64,000 nucleotides of DNA from Pisolithus tinctorius (GCA_024663395.1 JANFAH010000004.1:1426001-1490000), one strand, 5' to 3'; positions 27,001-38,167 are shown, numbered from the stretch's first letter. Numbers and translations are program-made. Notes: generated from the letters alone by a model not told the origin.

Positions 27001-27310
27001 TAGGGAACTCTTTCAAAGATGGCTCTCTCCTGCAGCGCTCGACCTTGCAGAACAACTGCTGACCTACGATCCTGCCAAGCGAGTCACTGCGATACAGGCT
27101 CTTGAAGCCCCTTACTTCAAGGTCGAGCAGCCACCCCCAGAATTACCTGTCGGGTGCGTATTCTGACATACTGCTCTCATGTACCTTTAAAGCAACCACC
27201 TTCACAGACTGTCCTCGTTGGAGGGTGAGTGGCATGAACTGGAAACCAAGCGGGAGCGGGCTAGGAAGCGACGTAAACTGGAAAACGCTTTGCAAGAACA
27301 CCCTATTTAA
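24092..27310 (+). CDS. CTK1: CTDK-I / CDK12-type cyclin-dependent kinase with SR-rich N-terminus
   Basis: This kinase family phosphorylates Ser2 of the RNA polymerase II C-terminal repeat during elongation. Six exons: 24092-24948, 25000-25513, 25566-26376, 26424-26772, 26824-27153, 27208-27310 (987 codons). The first 450 residues are Arg/Ser/Gln-rich with many SR/RS dipeptides (RSRSRSRS blocks in exon 2), as in metazoan CDK12/13. The kinase domain begins near residue 656 (VGEGTFGKVYKA), has a PITAIRE-equivalent helix reading PVTAMREIK, the catalytic loop HRDIKGSNIL (about 777), DFGLA (about 797) and a typical activation segment TLWYRPPELLFG. A Lys/Arg-rich C-terminal tail follows. The start is the ATG at 24092; the frame upstream is open but looks like leader. 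It converges on CSN4 with 62 bp between stops. Confidence 0.92.
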
Positions 27311-27372
27311 TGTACCTAATGCAAGGACTTTGTTATCTGCTATCCCAATCCCGCTCACAACCGTGCATTCAC

Positions 27373-28938
27373 TCATATGGAATTTGCCGTCGTTCCCAGG
27401 AGGCCCTTCACCGCCAGATGCTGAACGATCGCTTCCACCTATACTGGTATGAGTGCCTAGAAGGCTTATTTCGTGCCCACCACATACGTTCGCTGCTGTT
27501 GTTCGTATTTGCATGTCCCATCGTTTGGTGAAAGGGGCGCCCGTATCTTCGGTGATTTGCTCGACATCGCCAAGACCACCTGCTTTACCCTGAGCATCGT
27601 CTTCCTCTTTCCCGCCATCAAACCAAATGAGCTTATCGACTTGGTCGATTGAACCCTTCAAGCGACCCTGCTCGATCATCTTTCGTGCCATCGTCTCTGC
27701 TGCGCCAGGCGACAAGTCTAGGAGCGCACCTAATCCGTGGAAAGTGATGTTATTATAGATTTTGGAACTAGCTAGGAGATTATGCTCCATCACTGCGCGG
27801 TCAAGAACTGTGGAAGGTCCCGTCCGCCTGCTTGCGCTCGTCAATGAAGACTCTTCGTCGTTCACTGCGGATGCGAGACGATCGTTGGATGAAATGGCGA
27901 TGCGGGCGAGTTGATGTGGCTTGAGCGTTTGCTCGAAACTTTTGATTTCACCAGGACGGAGGATGTGGTCGAGGAACATTTTGGACAGAATATTGTACGT
28001 TGGGAGTTCAGATGAGCGTTCGTCACGATATAAAGAGGCCAAGACACGAGACCGATTGGGTCCTGCGGGTGCCAGAACTGCACAAGTAACAGCAGATGAT
28101 CTAAGACATGACAATGAGGAAATCGGACACAGGGATGGGTCGATCACCCACAGGAGTTCCTTGCGCTCTTCTTCGTCAATATCTGCGGCCCAACTGAGTT
28201 CATGATACCTCATGGCAGCTTCCAGGAATTTGCGGGAGTAATCGCTGATCCGTGCTTGACACAACTTGAACTGTAGTAGTGTTTCTCTATCAGTGGTAGA
28301 ATTAGAGAGAGATGCAGCACGATTGTAATATGTTTCTGCCTGGACAGAATCTTCGTCTTCGAGCAGTAGCCGAATGATGCGAATGTAAATGCGGAACTTC
28401 TCGTCGTCCGGTAAGGAACTGGTCAGCTCGCCCCTCAATCTGATGAAGATGCCACTAGAGAGAAATCACTAACCGCGAGCCTGAGTCAAGGGATATACCC
28501 ATGAGCACACGGGCCGCCTCTGTCCATTCTTCCTCCGCTTCGAGGAGATCTGCCAGCTGAAACCTGAGTGCGTTGACCTACAGCGTGTTCATTAGCCCCT
28601 CACCAAAACCAATGCGATAGGGGGTATGGTCAGACCTGCTCCTCATAAATCACAATGCGAGACTGAAGCACGTTCAGGGTGTCTTGGACGATGCGCTTTC
28701 GTAGATCGTGATCGGCGACAATACCGATGCCGAGACTCTTGACGAGCTCGGTGAGGACCTGTCTGCCAACCACAAAGCCAACGCTTTCTTGGTTGACGAC
28801 TGTGTCTACAAGAAGCTGGAGATCATTGGGTGCTGAGCCTTGGTTAGACTGAGCTAGTATGTCGGACAGGAGAGCGAGGTAGCCGGCTGTCTTGTCCTTC
28901 TGAGAGAGTGTGGCTAGTTGCGATAGCTTTGCGTCCAT
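27373..28938 (-). CDS. CSN4: COP9 signalosome subunit 4
   Basis: CSN4 is a PCI-domain subunit of the COP9 signalosome, which removes NEDD8 from cullins. The best phase-closing model is 28938-28636, 28556-28474, 28439-28152, 28100-27488, 27438-27373 (450 codons). Family blocks include RIYIRIIRLLLEDEDSVQAE, YNRAASL, YSRKFLEAAMRYHELS, LDRAVMEHNLLASSKIYNNI and GSIDQVDKLIWFDGG, ending VEAIVQHLAVKGLLGTTANSI. One place is odd: a conserved segment NALRFQ lies just before 28556, but it is one base out of frame because of a four-T run. Either the intron extends to 28557 and drops seven residues, or the sequence has a one-base insertion. The product is secure, the exon 2 start is not. Confidence 0.9.
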
Positions 28939-29479
28939 GTTCAAGGTCAAGTGTGTTGTACTCCAACGCCACAATGTTAGTACATGCATAGATTCAATTG
29001 TAGCGACGACCAACACGGCTAGTTACTACCAACATGGTCGACAGTAGACCAAGGTGATAACCTATCAAGCTCAGCTCTCAACGGTGAGCTCGTCTTCCAA
29101 GTTGTCCTTTACGCGCTCCCAAAGTCGTGGCATCTCGCCGCAGCTAGGCAGCTCTGGTGTGAAACCCATTGGCATATGCAGGGGGAGACACGCTGTCGGT
29201 CGATAGGAACGACGACACTTTCACCAGTCGTGTATTAGTTCCCAAATTAAAAAGACACGGTCGCCCTCAGTGACCACACTCGTTCTGCGCGCGAAATCCA
29301 CGCCAACGCACCTCGGAATCTGTTCGGGTCTACATATCCTCCCAGAGTAACATGCTGCTTTGACGCATTGGAATCATATTTAAGCCGCATGAGCGATTTA
29401 CTTCTCCTGTCCTCGTTTGCATTAGTCCCATCACCACTCGTTACTCAGTCTGGGTCGCCTTGCCTGACAGGCATTGACC
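28939..29479. other. Divergent intergenic region, CSN4 / Tyr-Pro repeat gene
   Basis: No gene is recognised in this 541-bp spacer. A TATTTAA-like TATA element at about 29378-29384 lies 100 bp upstream of the next plus-strand start codon. Confidence 0.5.
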
Positions 29480-30893
29480 ATGCTGCCTCGTCTCTCGGAT
29501 CCTGCTGTCCACGCAGCGTGTTCTTTTGAGAACGAATCTCTCAGCTCCCCAGAATGTGAACAAGGTGCTCTACTTCCTCTGCAAGCCTCTGGGCCCGGTC
29601 CCAAAATTCCAGAAGTGCTAGTCAAACTTCCAGTGGCATACCCTAATTTTACCCTTTGTAAGCATTCCAGCTCGCTCGGTTGATCAAAACTGCATCATTC
29701 TAGATCCTCCCGGGTACCCATTTAATGTATACTGCATTTACCCGGACATTAGGCCCAGCGAGAAGAAACTTTCTATTTCTGTTAATCTCTTTTGTCAGTA
29801 TCCATGGTTGTATATTTGTGAGTATGGCATGCTACGATGTGGGTAGCTGACAGTACGGTTTGTGCTAGACGCTTGGGAATGCCCTTGTGTTACTCCCTAC
29901 CCTGACACCCGCGCAGATGTCGGTTCACCCAGTGCTTCTCACGGAAAATCCGCACTAGGATGGAGACCCAAATATCCAACATTAGACATATGTAACTACA
30001 TCATTTCTTGTCACAGTTGTCTGTCGGTTTTAATGCTTCGCAGGTCCTCCCGGCTACCCTTGGAACTCGGACAACATATATCCTCCAACAACAGACGTCA
30101 GTTGTTGCGGACTCGATGTCAATATATCGCGGGGTCATTCGGATAGTTGTAGACTTGATTCGGGGACTTCCCGGACTTTAGTGACATGCTCTTGTAAGTT
30201 GTCTCCCAACAAGATCCGACACCGAAGCTGATCGTCCTTCAAGCCCAGCACTCTGTCACAGACTCAGGGAGCCCTGACGTAACTGATGGCACCTGGCTAG
30301 ATTCGACAGCTGCTGGGCGGTGTTTGGTGGAAACAACACTGAGGAAAAGGAAAACACATGCAGAACTTCATGTCGCAGTCTCTCCTTCCTTAAAGAAGCA
30401 GCCTGGGCGAGATCCCAAATCACATCGTGAGTTGCATGAAAAGGTCTTCGAAGATCGTGAAGTGTGGAGTCCGAGTGGCAGTGGGGAGATCCTTCCCTCC
30501 TCCTTTCCGAGTAAGAGGACTGAACATCCAGCACACCCTCCGACTACAACAATTCCTGGGAATTTACTTAAAAGGATGGCAAGTGGCTGCGCACGTTCAC
30601 GGGCAGCAATTATTCCCGTGCCGCGGTCGCGGGAGCGCATCATGACCCCCGTTGTTGCACCTCCGGCCGTTCCACCGATATACCTGTCTGGCTTTCGCAG
30701 TTCTGGCCTCCCTCTGCCACCGGTGCTTGTTGTATCCGAATCACCGTCCTCTCGCAGCCCACTGCATACGCGTCCCCCGAGCTCCCGGTTGTCCCAGGCT
30801 ATGAGATGCATCGTACCATGTTTGCAAAAGAGCAAACCTAGTAGAACTCCGAAGACTTTTAAATCTCGTTTCTTTGGCAACGGAATAAGCTAG
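29480..30893 (+). CDS. Unrecognised protein with duplicated Tyr-Pro repeat exons
   Basis: I cannot assign a function. Five exons close to 404 codons: 29480-29657, 29704-29817, 29869-29991, 30044-30193, 30244-30893. The first half has three related units: AYPNFTLYPPGYPFN, QYPWLYIYAWECP and KYPTLDICPPGYPWN, with further IYP motifs. In each unit the intron falls at the same codon and phase (after the first base of the Tyr/Cys codon, seven residues past YP), so the units look like exon duplications; the internal exons are phase 1-1. The C-terminal half (exon 5) is basic and Pro/Ser-rich with KRK and RSRE clusters, ending KTFKSRFFGNGIS. I see no signal peptide or transmembrane segment. The gene model is strong because all phases close. 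Confidence 0.7.
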
Positions 30894-31296
30894 TTTCCAT
30901 CAGCCCACCAGGTTCATGTCCTCTGACTGGCTCTACAGTTATCCCCAGCCCCAAATGCCAGTTGGTGATTCCGTAGGACGGTTTAAATCGTCTGCGAGTT
31001 GAAAATCATTTTCATAAACGGGGAGCTTAGCGTCGGGATGCGAAAAAAAGAAAAAGAAAACACCAAGTACTAAACGCCTGCCGCAATTTGGATATGCCTA
31101 TACCGCCGGTTTTCGCTGCCAATTCGATGGACAGAAGTTATCGAGATGAGAAAAATGGTGCCCTCATACTTTGAAACTGCAGTCGATGCTCATGCTACAT
31201 GGTGGCTCTGTTGTAATATCAGTACACTTTACTATTGTTATACGCCAGTCTAATAGGAGAATCCAAGCATTTCCGGTGGGTGACTTTCGGTGGTGA
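30894..31296. other. Convergent intergenic region
   Basis: This 403-bp gap separates the Tyr-Pro repeat gene from the end of the PUB-domain gene. It has an A-rich tract at about 31045-31062 and nothing that reads as a gene. Confidence 0.5.
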
Positions 31297-32255
31297 CTAC
31301 TCATGTTGATCGACATCGGGGTCCGGCGATGCGAGCGAATGCCCAATCCCCGGCATGCCAATTTCTGGTAAGGGAGACGTATCCCTGTCGGAGGTAGTGT
31401 GACTAGGGGTTTGGTGTCCCCCGTTTGCGTTCTGTCTTGCCCTTTCCCTGCTGTCGCGCAAAGCCTTTGTCTTCCTGTCATCAAGGAATGCGAGTTTCAC
31501 CTGCCGTCGGATGAGTGAGTTCACCTGCCGAAGGCAAAATGTTTCGGATATGTACGTGCATTTTGTGCAGCCGCAGCCGCGGCGGCCCTCCCTTCTGCTC
31601 TACTTCGTTTTAGACGTTCTTGCTTCTTTTCTTCGAGGTCAATAACTTCCTCGAGGATGGCTGCGCCGATACGCAGATCCGTCCTATGTCGCGGGTTGAA
31701 AACATAGTAGGGTTGGAAATCTTTCACCTGCATTCATTGGTGCAGTGGCTAACCATCTGATTCTCTGTTTGAATTTACCTCTGCTCGAAACCCAAGCTAT
31801 CGTGTGCGATGTAATTAGTTTGTCTGTCTGATGTTGACAGCCCGGAGAAAACGTGACACTGACTTCGATCGCATACTCCAATGCACCTTTGGGATCTATC
31901 AATTGGCGTTTGATGAGATTGTTAGTCGGTTTGAATTGTTGAAACTTGGGATTGTCTGGTTCGTCGAGCAGATTGTTGGCAATCTTGAGTAAAGTCTGCG
32001 AAGTAATTCCGTCGATGGTCGGAACGTTCAGCGCTCACCGCCGTCGTCGGCAGGCGAAAATTAACTTGCCTTCAGTGAAGCCAAGGCCTGATCTCTCGAG
32101 TTCGGTCGAAAGATTCCGGGGTCAATTAAACGACGAAAGTGCAGTCGTTTCTCGTACTCCTGCTCCTCCGAATTGCATGTGTTCGGGCTCCTACTACGCT
32201 GCACAGCGGCAGTTGCTGCTGCTGCAAGCACTTCCGAAGTTGGACGGTCTGCCAT
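31297..32255 (-). CDS. PUB-domain protein (candidate Cdc48/p97-binding factor)
   Basis: PUB domains, found in peptide N-glycanase, UBXD1 and HOIP, bind the C-terminal tail of the AAA+ ATPase Cdc48/p97. Exons: 32255-32070, 31995-31864, 31796-31779, 31727-31525, 31474-31297 (238 codons). The PUB core spans about residues 63-135: TLLKIANNLLDEPDNPKFQQ, NNLIKRQLIDPKGALEYAIE, LGFRAEVKDFQPYYVF. A charged coiled-coil-like region with an Ala run follows, then a low-complexity tail. Exon 3 is an 18-nt microexon. The first intron (32069-31996) has a consensus GC donor, AAG|GCAAGT. No catalytic or UBX domain is present, so the domain call is good but the cellular role is unknown. Confidence 0.75.
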
Positions 32256-32471
32256 TCAAGCCCTCGAGGCGATTGAGATGAAACCAAACTAAAGGTTAAA
32301 TGTCTGGAAAGACACATCCGCCCACGAGAAACACTTGTCAATACGAACCCCTAGAAATCAATACATATGTATCCCCATATTATTGGGGGACGTCAATAAC
32401 TTCTTTAAACTACAGGCTGTGGCATACAAGACTACCTGGCCATGTATGGGCTAACAAGCATCATAATAGAA

Positions 32472-35400
32472 CTACAAGTATTCCAGCCCAGCACCGTCCG
32501 CATCGACTGGAACATTAGTACATGTCCTATCATCAAGCGAAAAGCCGTCCTCCGATGAAGTATCACTACTCCACGCAGCACCCTCTCTGTCTGGACTAGG
32601 CGACCTACCAGAACTAGCCTCAGAGAATTTTTGCTGTGCAGAAAATGGCATTTTCAACGCGCTAAGAGAGCTGCGACGAAGCCTCGTAAAAAAACTGGGT
32701 GACGCGGGGTGATTTGCTCGTCGTGGATCTGCTGGAAGTGGTGGGTCTGGGGTGGGTGGACGGTTGCTTGGGGAAGGGTCATCAACATTGTACCGCTGAT
32801 CAAGTAGGTCGGAAGCCCATTTGCGACGCAACGTAGGGGACCGAAGCGGGTCATTCTTCAGAAATCCGTCACAATTAGGTGTGGATCCGCCGGACTCCAC
32901 ACTGGCGGCAGCTGTAGGACGTCCACGCCTAAAGTACCAGGCGGTGCCCTTGTCAGCGAACGCACTCTCGGTGTCAGTGTCCATGGGAAGTAGAGGCTCA
33001 GTATCCTTCATTGCGGTGGGAAGGTTGATCCCAGTGATGGGTTCAGGCAGATTGTTGCCATTCACAACGATACCGTCGGTATCAACCGCACTTGGGCTTG
33101 GCTGGGCACGCTGGATAGCCCTACGTACTGCTTGTCGGCCGAGCAAAATTTGTTTCTCTATCCGGTATCGGTTCTCAATCATATGCAACTTTACGTGAAG
33201 CAAAAGGTGCAATGAGGAAACGAGTAATCAAACTAAAGTCTCTCCGAAACACACCTTGGGCCAAGTGACAACTTGTCCAACTCGCATCACTCTCTCGAGC
33301 TCTGTGGGGTCCGGGTCGCTCAAAATGCGGAACCAATCCTAAGGCCCCTGTCAAGGCATGGAGATAGGACGAAACTTCACCACCTACCCAGAGGCGAGTC
33401 TTTGGCCAGATCCTGTGAATGTACATGCTTGAGAATTAGGCAAGCAGTTCGGAAAGTAGGACATACGTGACTGCGCCATCAAAACGCTGTAAAAAGACGC
33501 TGGACCAATCCTGACCAAGGATTTGGGGTAATAATTCCAAATCACGGATAACCTAATTGACCATCTTTCAGAAGGTCACCAAACGTGTAGAGTAAATATG
33601 GGCATTCCTTGAAGTTCTTCGTGAGTTCTAGCTTTAGCCATTGCTCGGCAGCGGACAGCAAAAAATTCCCTCTCCAACCTTGCAAGTGATTAACAGAAGA
33701 AGAGAATACACTGTTGAACCCACACCTGTACCTTTCCTGTGAGCTACCGGCTTCCCTGCCGAACCTCTGGGAGCAAAGAAGAACAAATGAACATGTGGAT
33801 TAACTTGGGACACCACAGGGTGAGTCACTAAGCAAATTGTTAACCGTGAGTATGGGGAACCAGCGAAAGGTGATACCATTGAAGTAGAGATTCAGGGCTT
33901 GAATAGGGATATCGACCCTTTGTGAAGGACGTTAAGTGTTTGACATTCTGTGCTCTCCACACAAAATGTACCAGGCTCACCTCAATGATCCGTCCTTAAA
34001 CTTGCTCCCCCAATTCCATGGCACAACCCGACCGTCCTGAAGTTTCTGCATAAGGACGACCGGGTTCAAAATTCCAGGAACTGCAGCTGAAGCAAGCACC
34101 GCCGACCAGATTATGGTATCAGGTGCTGTAAGATAATTTAAAAGCTTCGTTGGACTGCAGGCAGATTAGTGTGTCAAATCATGAGATGTATAGACGTCAC
34201 TGACGAATGGCGGTCCGCTGGAATCACGGAAATATTAAGTATCCGACCTGTTCTCATGTATGCTTCCCGGAAGGTCATCGAACCTCGAGTGAGGAAGGTA
34301 CACTATAATGATACAGCGGTAGGATCAAGATACAATACGCAGCCAGAACAACATACTTTTCTGGCCCACGCAACACTGTCAAAACGGGCACCAGTCTTCA
34401 TAAAACGTGTGATCCAAATACTGAAGGGTTCTTCGCACGCGGTTAGCTTATGTGCAAGCTCTGGAACAAGCAAAGTCCGCAATTCCGCATCCGTTCTCGT
34501 GCACACCAGTGCAGCAATGAGACCACCAGCAGAGGTCCCTGTAATAACGCGAGGTAGCAGGCCAGTGTCAAAGAATGCTTTAACAACTCCGAAATGATCT
34601 TGATATCACATATCAATACTCAGACCAGAAAGCAATTAGGCTAACACTCACAATAGCCGAATGATGCACCGCCCGATAGGCAGAGGGCGGAAGTACCGAG
34701 ATTAGTGCTCGCACTTTTGAAGAAACGTTTTTTTTCCTCGTTAGACAGCTCCCCTGACTCTCTTACAAACTGAAGTGCCCTTTCCTGCTCGTTGTAATAG
34801 GCTGGTAATACGCTTTACCACGGCCACGTGGCTCCGAAAACATTATCGACTTACACTCGATCAAAGCCTTGCTTCCAAAGAAAGTCTAATTTCAATTTCA
34901 TCAGGCAAACGCCGTGGTGCAGCATGAAGACTCACTTCGCTGTATAACCTGAAACAATACAGCACAAAGCGTTAGTCCCCTCCTCTGAGTTACATGATAC
35001 ATAAACAGGTCACCTGGACGACTCCACGCCGGCGAAGTTGTTCCTTACGCAGGTCTCGAGCACGCCGAGTACCCCACGCACGTCCTTCTTCTCCCTCAGA
35101 ATTCTCAGCGATCGGTTAACCTAGCGAAATGTAAGTGTAAAGATTTAGAGTACCCGCGGTATCCTCACCTTTCTGATCAGCTTCCAGTCGTAAAAAGAAT
35201 CCTCATCCGTCTTTTTCCATTCATCGAAACCAAGATATTCGTCCAATGCTTGTGCTGCAGCTTTCCATTCCTGGTACATGCAACGTGTCAGCAATCAGGG
35301 CTCAGTGAAATAGTAGATGAAATCCATACGTCATATGTCTGTGCTGCGCGAAGTCGCTTTCGAAGCAATCCCTTCGGACCTCGCCCTAATGCACGCCACA

Positions 35401-35905
35401 GTCAATACGCTGCAGAGTATAGTATGCTACCTCAGACACACTTACAGGCCGTTAGCCATTCCTTCGTATTGACCAGTTGCCTTATTACCACATAGAAGCT
35501 AAACTGGACAAATATCACCGCAAAAATAAAACACTGCACAAGCGATATCAGCAATGTAGCTTTCGGGGGCGTAAGCCTGGTAGGCATACCAAGAGCGGCC
35601 ATCTCAGAATGAGAAATAACCAATCCTGCCTGAGAACAGCTGGTTTCTCTCCTTTCCGACGTCTGTGAATGCAAGTAAGAAGAATGCAGCAATAACATCA
35701 GAACTAATGGCAACCTTTTAACTTTGAGGTAAACAGGAGCGAAGTCGGAAAGCGCAGAAACTTTCTGAACGCGCGGACTGTGTGGAACTGGGGTGCTTGG
35801 ATGTATGTTTGGTGATGCCGCAGCTAGAAGATCCGTCCCACCAAGTTCGTCAGAACGAAGCGCGGCGACGAATGCATCTATATGACTTTCGCCGAGAGTC
35901 AACAT
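32472..35905 (-). CDS. Patatin-domain triacylglycerol lipase (DUF3336; Tgl4/Tgl5-like)
   Basis: Tgl3/4/5-type patatin enzymes hydrolyse triacylglycerol on lipid droplets. Nineteen exons close to 814 codons, running 35905-35715 to 33188-32472. The N-terminus has a hydrophobic segment (CFIFAVIFVQFSFYVVI) and the DUF3336 region (RLYSETFFGSKALIES). The patatin domain shows the glycine-rich CLSGGASFGYYHFG and the nucleophile elbow GTSAGG; further blocks are FTRG-like TRGSMTFREAY, APDTIIWSAVLASAAVPG and QVNPHVHLFFFAPRG. A Ser/Pro-rich tail of about 200 residues follows. Exon 7 (34948-34936) is 13 nt. One junction, 33607-33553, keeps frame and similarity only as an intron starting GA. The start at 35905 is the first ATG in frame. 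Acyltransferase activity, reported for Tgl relatives, cannot be judged here. Confidence 0.88.
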
Positions 35906-36112
35906 GAAATCAAAACAATAGCGCAGGACCTACGATTCATCTACGTAATCTGCATCGAACAAACTGGAGGTTTGCTTCATCCCTATTCCATCCGAGGGTA
36001 AGAGTGTAAGTGAGAGAGCAACGCTGTGGTAGTGTGAAGTGAGCTTGCCCGGACGGGCACCGGATTGACGCCGGAATGATGGGCTACCATCTTGATGCGG
36101 GGCAATGCGGAG

Positions 36113-36142
36113 CACGTGAAGCGTCAAATCAAAAATCACGTG
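36113..36142. promoter_or_regulatory. Two CACGTG boxes upstream of the lipase gene
   Basis: CACGTG occurs at 36113-36118 and 36137-36142, separated by an A-rich 18-bp spacer, about 210-240 bp upstream of the lipase start codon and 47 bp past the ORC4 stop. Candidate bHLH sites; binding is inferred. Confidence 0.4.
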
Positions 36143-36188
36143 CATAATACAGGTGTCCATATACACAACCCCGAAGGAAGAGAGTGAA

Positions 36189-38069
36189 CTAACACGCTTT
36201 GTAAAACCATTTCTTGAGACTCGTCTGCCCCGCCGTGTCTACCACCTTCTTCAAGACTTCCCTTTCCACCAAGCAACGATAACGTACAAATTCGGGGGTG
36301 ATGTTTACTGAAGCAGGGGCCACTCCGAGAAACATTCCAACAGCAAGAAGCCGTTCGAAACTCTTAAGTAGGATCTGTTTAGGATGGACAGTACAATCAA
36401 AGGGGTGCAGAGAACTCACGGTCATGAGAACCTCACGTGTACACCGTGCCATCCCAATACTCCCACCTTCTATTTGGATGGGGGCAGCGGCAGATGCTCG
36501 TAACTGTTCCCTGAACATGTCATACAGCATTTCAAATGTGACTTGGTCGTGACCAGCTGTCTGAGCATGCATTGCAGCAATGAGAAGACATATCGAAGGG
36601 TAAGGCAGGGCTTGACAAATCAATAGGGTAGGTGTCTTGTCAGAGAAGATACTCCAATTACTTACTACAAGGGTCCGGGAAGTGTGCGCCACGGTGTGCA
36701 GCTAACGCGGAGGTAAGGCTCGATAGCGTTGGGAATGGGGAAGAAGGCCGGAGCTCCGCCACTACCCGAACCTGGTCGAACATTTGACATCCATGCAATT
36801 GAAGGGAAGAACGACCTACGAGCAAGTTTTGCAACATTCTGACATCACGCGTGAGAGCGAACGTATCTGCGATCACCTCGGCAACCTTTCGGTCAGCAAG
36901 GAACTTATCTACGGCAAGGTTCCACATATCGACCCATTCTTCATTACCGCTCTCGATAGGTACGCACAGCGCTCTTCGACTCAGGTTCATCCAATGACAT
37001 AATTTAATGGGAGGCGCTGTCCGCAGTACGCGCCCCGAAAACCGACTTTTCACCCTTTTTTCAAGTAAGCTAATGGCGTCCAGCCGAGAAGTCACGCCAA
37101 TGACAGCCAGTCCATTACTACCTTGCCCGACCCTGCAACTTTGGACAGTATCCAGGAGGCAGTAAAGTAAAGACTGCCTGGCGTGCTGCGCAAAAAGGTC
37201 GAATCCATCCAGGATAACGATTATGGGACGAGACAGTGTTGGTAGCATGGAAACCAAGGCTGGGAGATGAGACGGTGGAGGGAGTGATGCTGAGGGTATG
37301 GGATCTGAAAAGGGATTATGATTTTCATCCACCGCGTCGATATCGTTAAGGAAGGATCTGCCGGTCTGCAGAGACAATTGGCGTGCAATTTCACGTAGAG
37401 CTGATCGGTCATTGCGTTGCGCATGACCTGACAAGCGAACGACTATTGGCTTGTCTGACAGCGATTCGATTGCCTGTTCGATGATCTTTGTGGTCCAGGG
37501 TAAGTGCTAAATTCAAGAGGGAAACTTGTTTCTACCGTTGTCTTGCCGCTCCCACGCGGTCCAAGGAGGAGGCAACTATTTCCCTCTCCTCGTATCACCG
37601 AGCCAGTTAGCAAATCCTGTAGTTGACGGGAGGCGATGAAATTTGCCGATGGCGGTTCATCACCGTCTTCGTCTGAAAAAGGATTTGACGTTTGGAGTGA
37701 TGCAAGGATAGCACGCTGCTGAAGTCGCAGGTAGCCTGTCAAATCTACCGGCAGAACCTGTGACGAGGATTGAAGGGGTCGCGACAGACTGCCTAAGTGG
37801 TGCTCGCCGTGTAATTTCCTCTTCGCCACTGAAGGTTTGGGTGAATTCGCAGAAGCCAAGTCGTTTTCTGGTCTGGTGCGCTTGTTGCGCGCTGCACGTG
37901 GGGTAACCGGCGCGTCTACAAGGGTGCGTTGCTCAGGGACAAGGACCGTACTGGGGACTCCCTGGGAAGCTTTCGCAACAGATTTGGAAGCCTTGTGGTG
38001 GATGGTGCGTTTGGGAGGAGATGGTTGAGTAGCCGTACTGGCATCTTCTGGTGCTTTGCGTTTTGGCAT
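36189..38069 (-). CDS. ORC4: Origin recognition complex subunit 4
   Basis: Orc4 is an AAA+ subunit of ORC, which marks replication origins and loads Cdc6/MCM. Exons: 38069-37536, 37485-36669, 36610-36420, 36362-36189 (571 codons). A basic, low-complexity N-terminus of about 110 residues (nuclear-type KRK clusters) precedes the AAA+ core: Walker A GPRGSGKTT at about 170-178, split from the rest by the first intron, and a Walker B region IVILDGFDLFAQHARQSLLY at about residue 265. Sensor-like GLAVIGVTSRLDAISLLEKR and VKSRFSGR follow, then the winged-helix C-terminus. Animal Orc4 has DEFD at Walker B, whereas this protein reads DGFD. The gene is divergent from MED20 with 98 bp between start codons. 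Confidence 0.93.
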
Positions 38070-38167
38070 TAATGGAATGAGGACAGCAGCGTGTTGTCAC
38101 AAAACGTGCCTGTCACGCGCCTGTCACAACGTTGTCTTGCAAGTTGCCAAATTCCTTGAATGACTTG

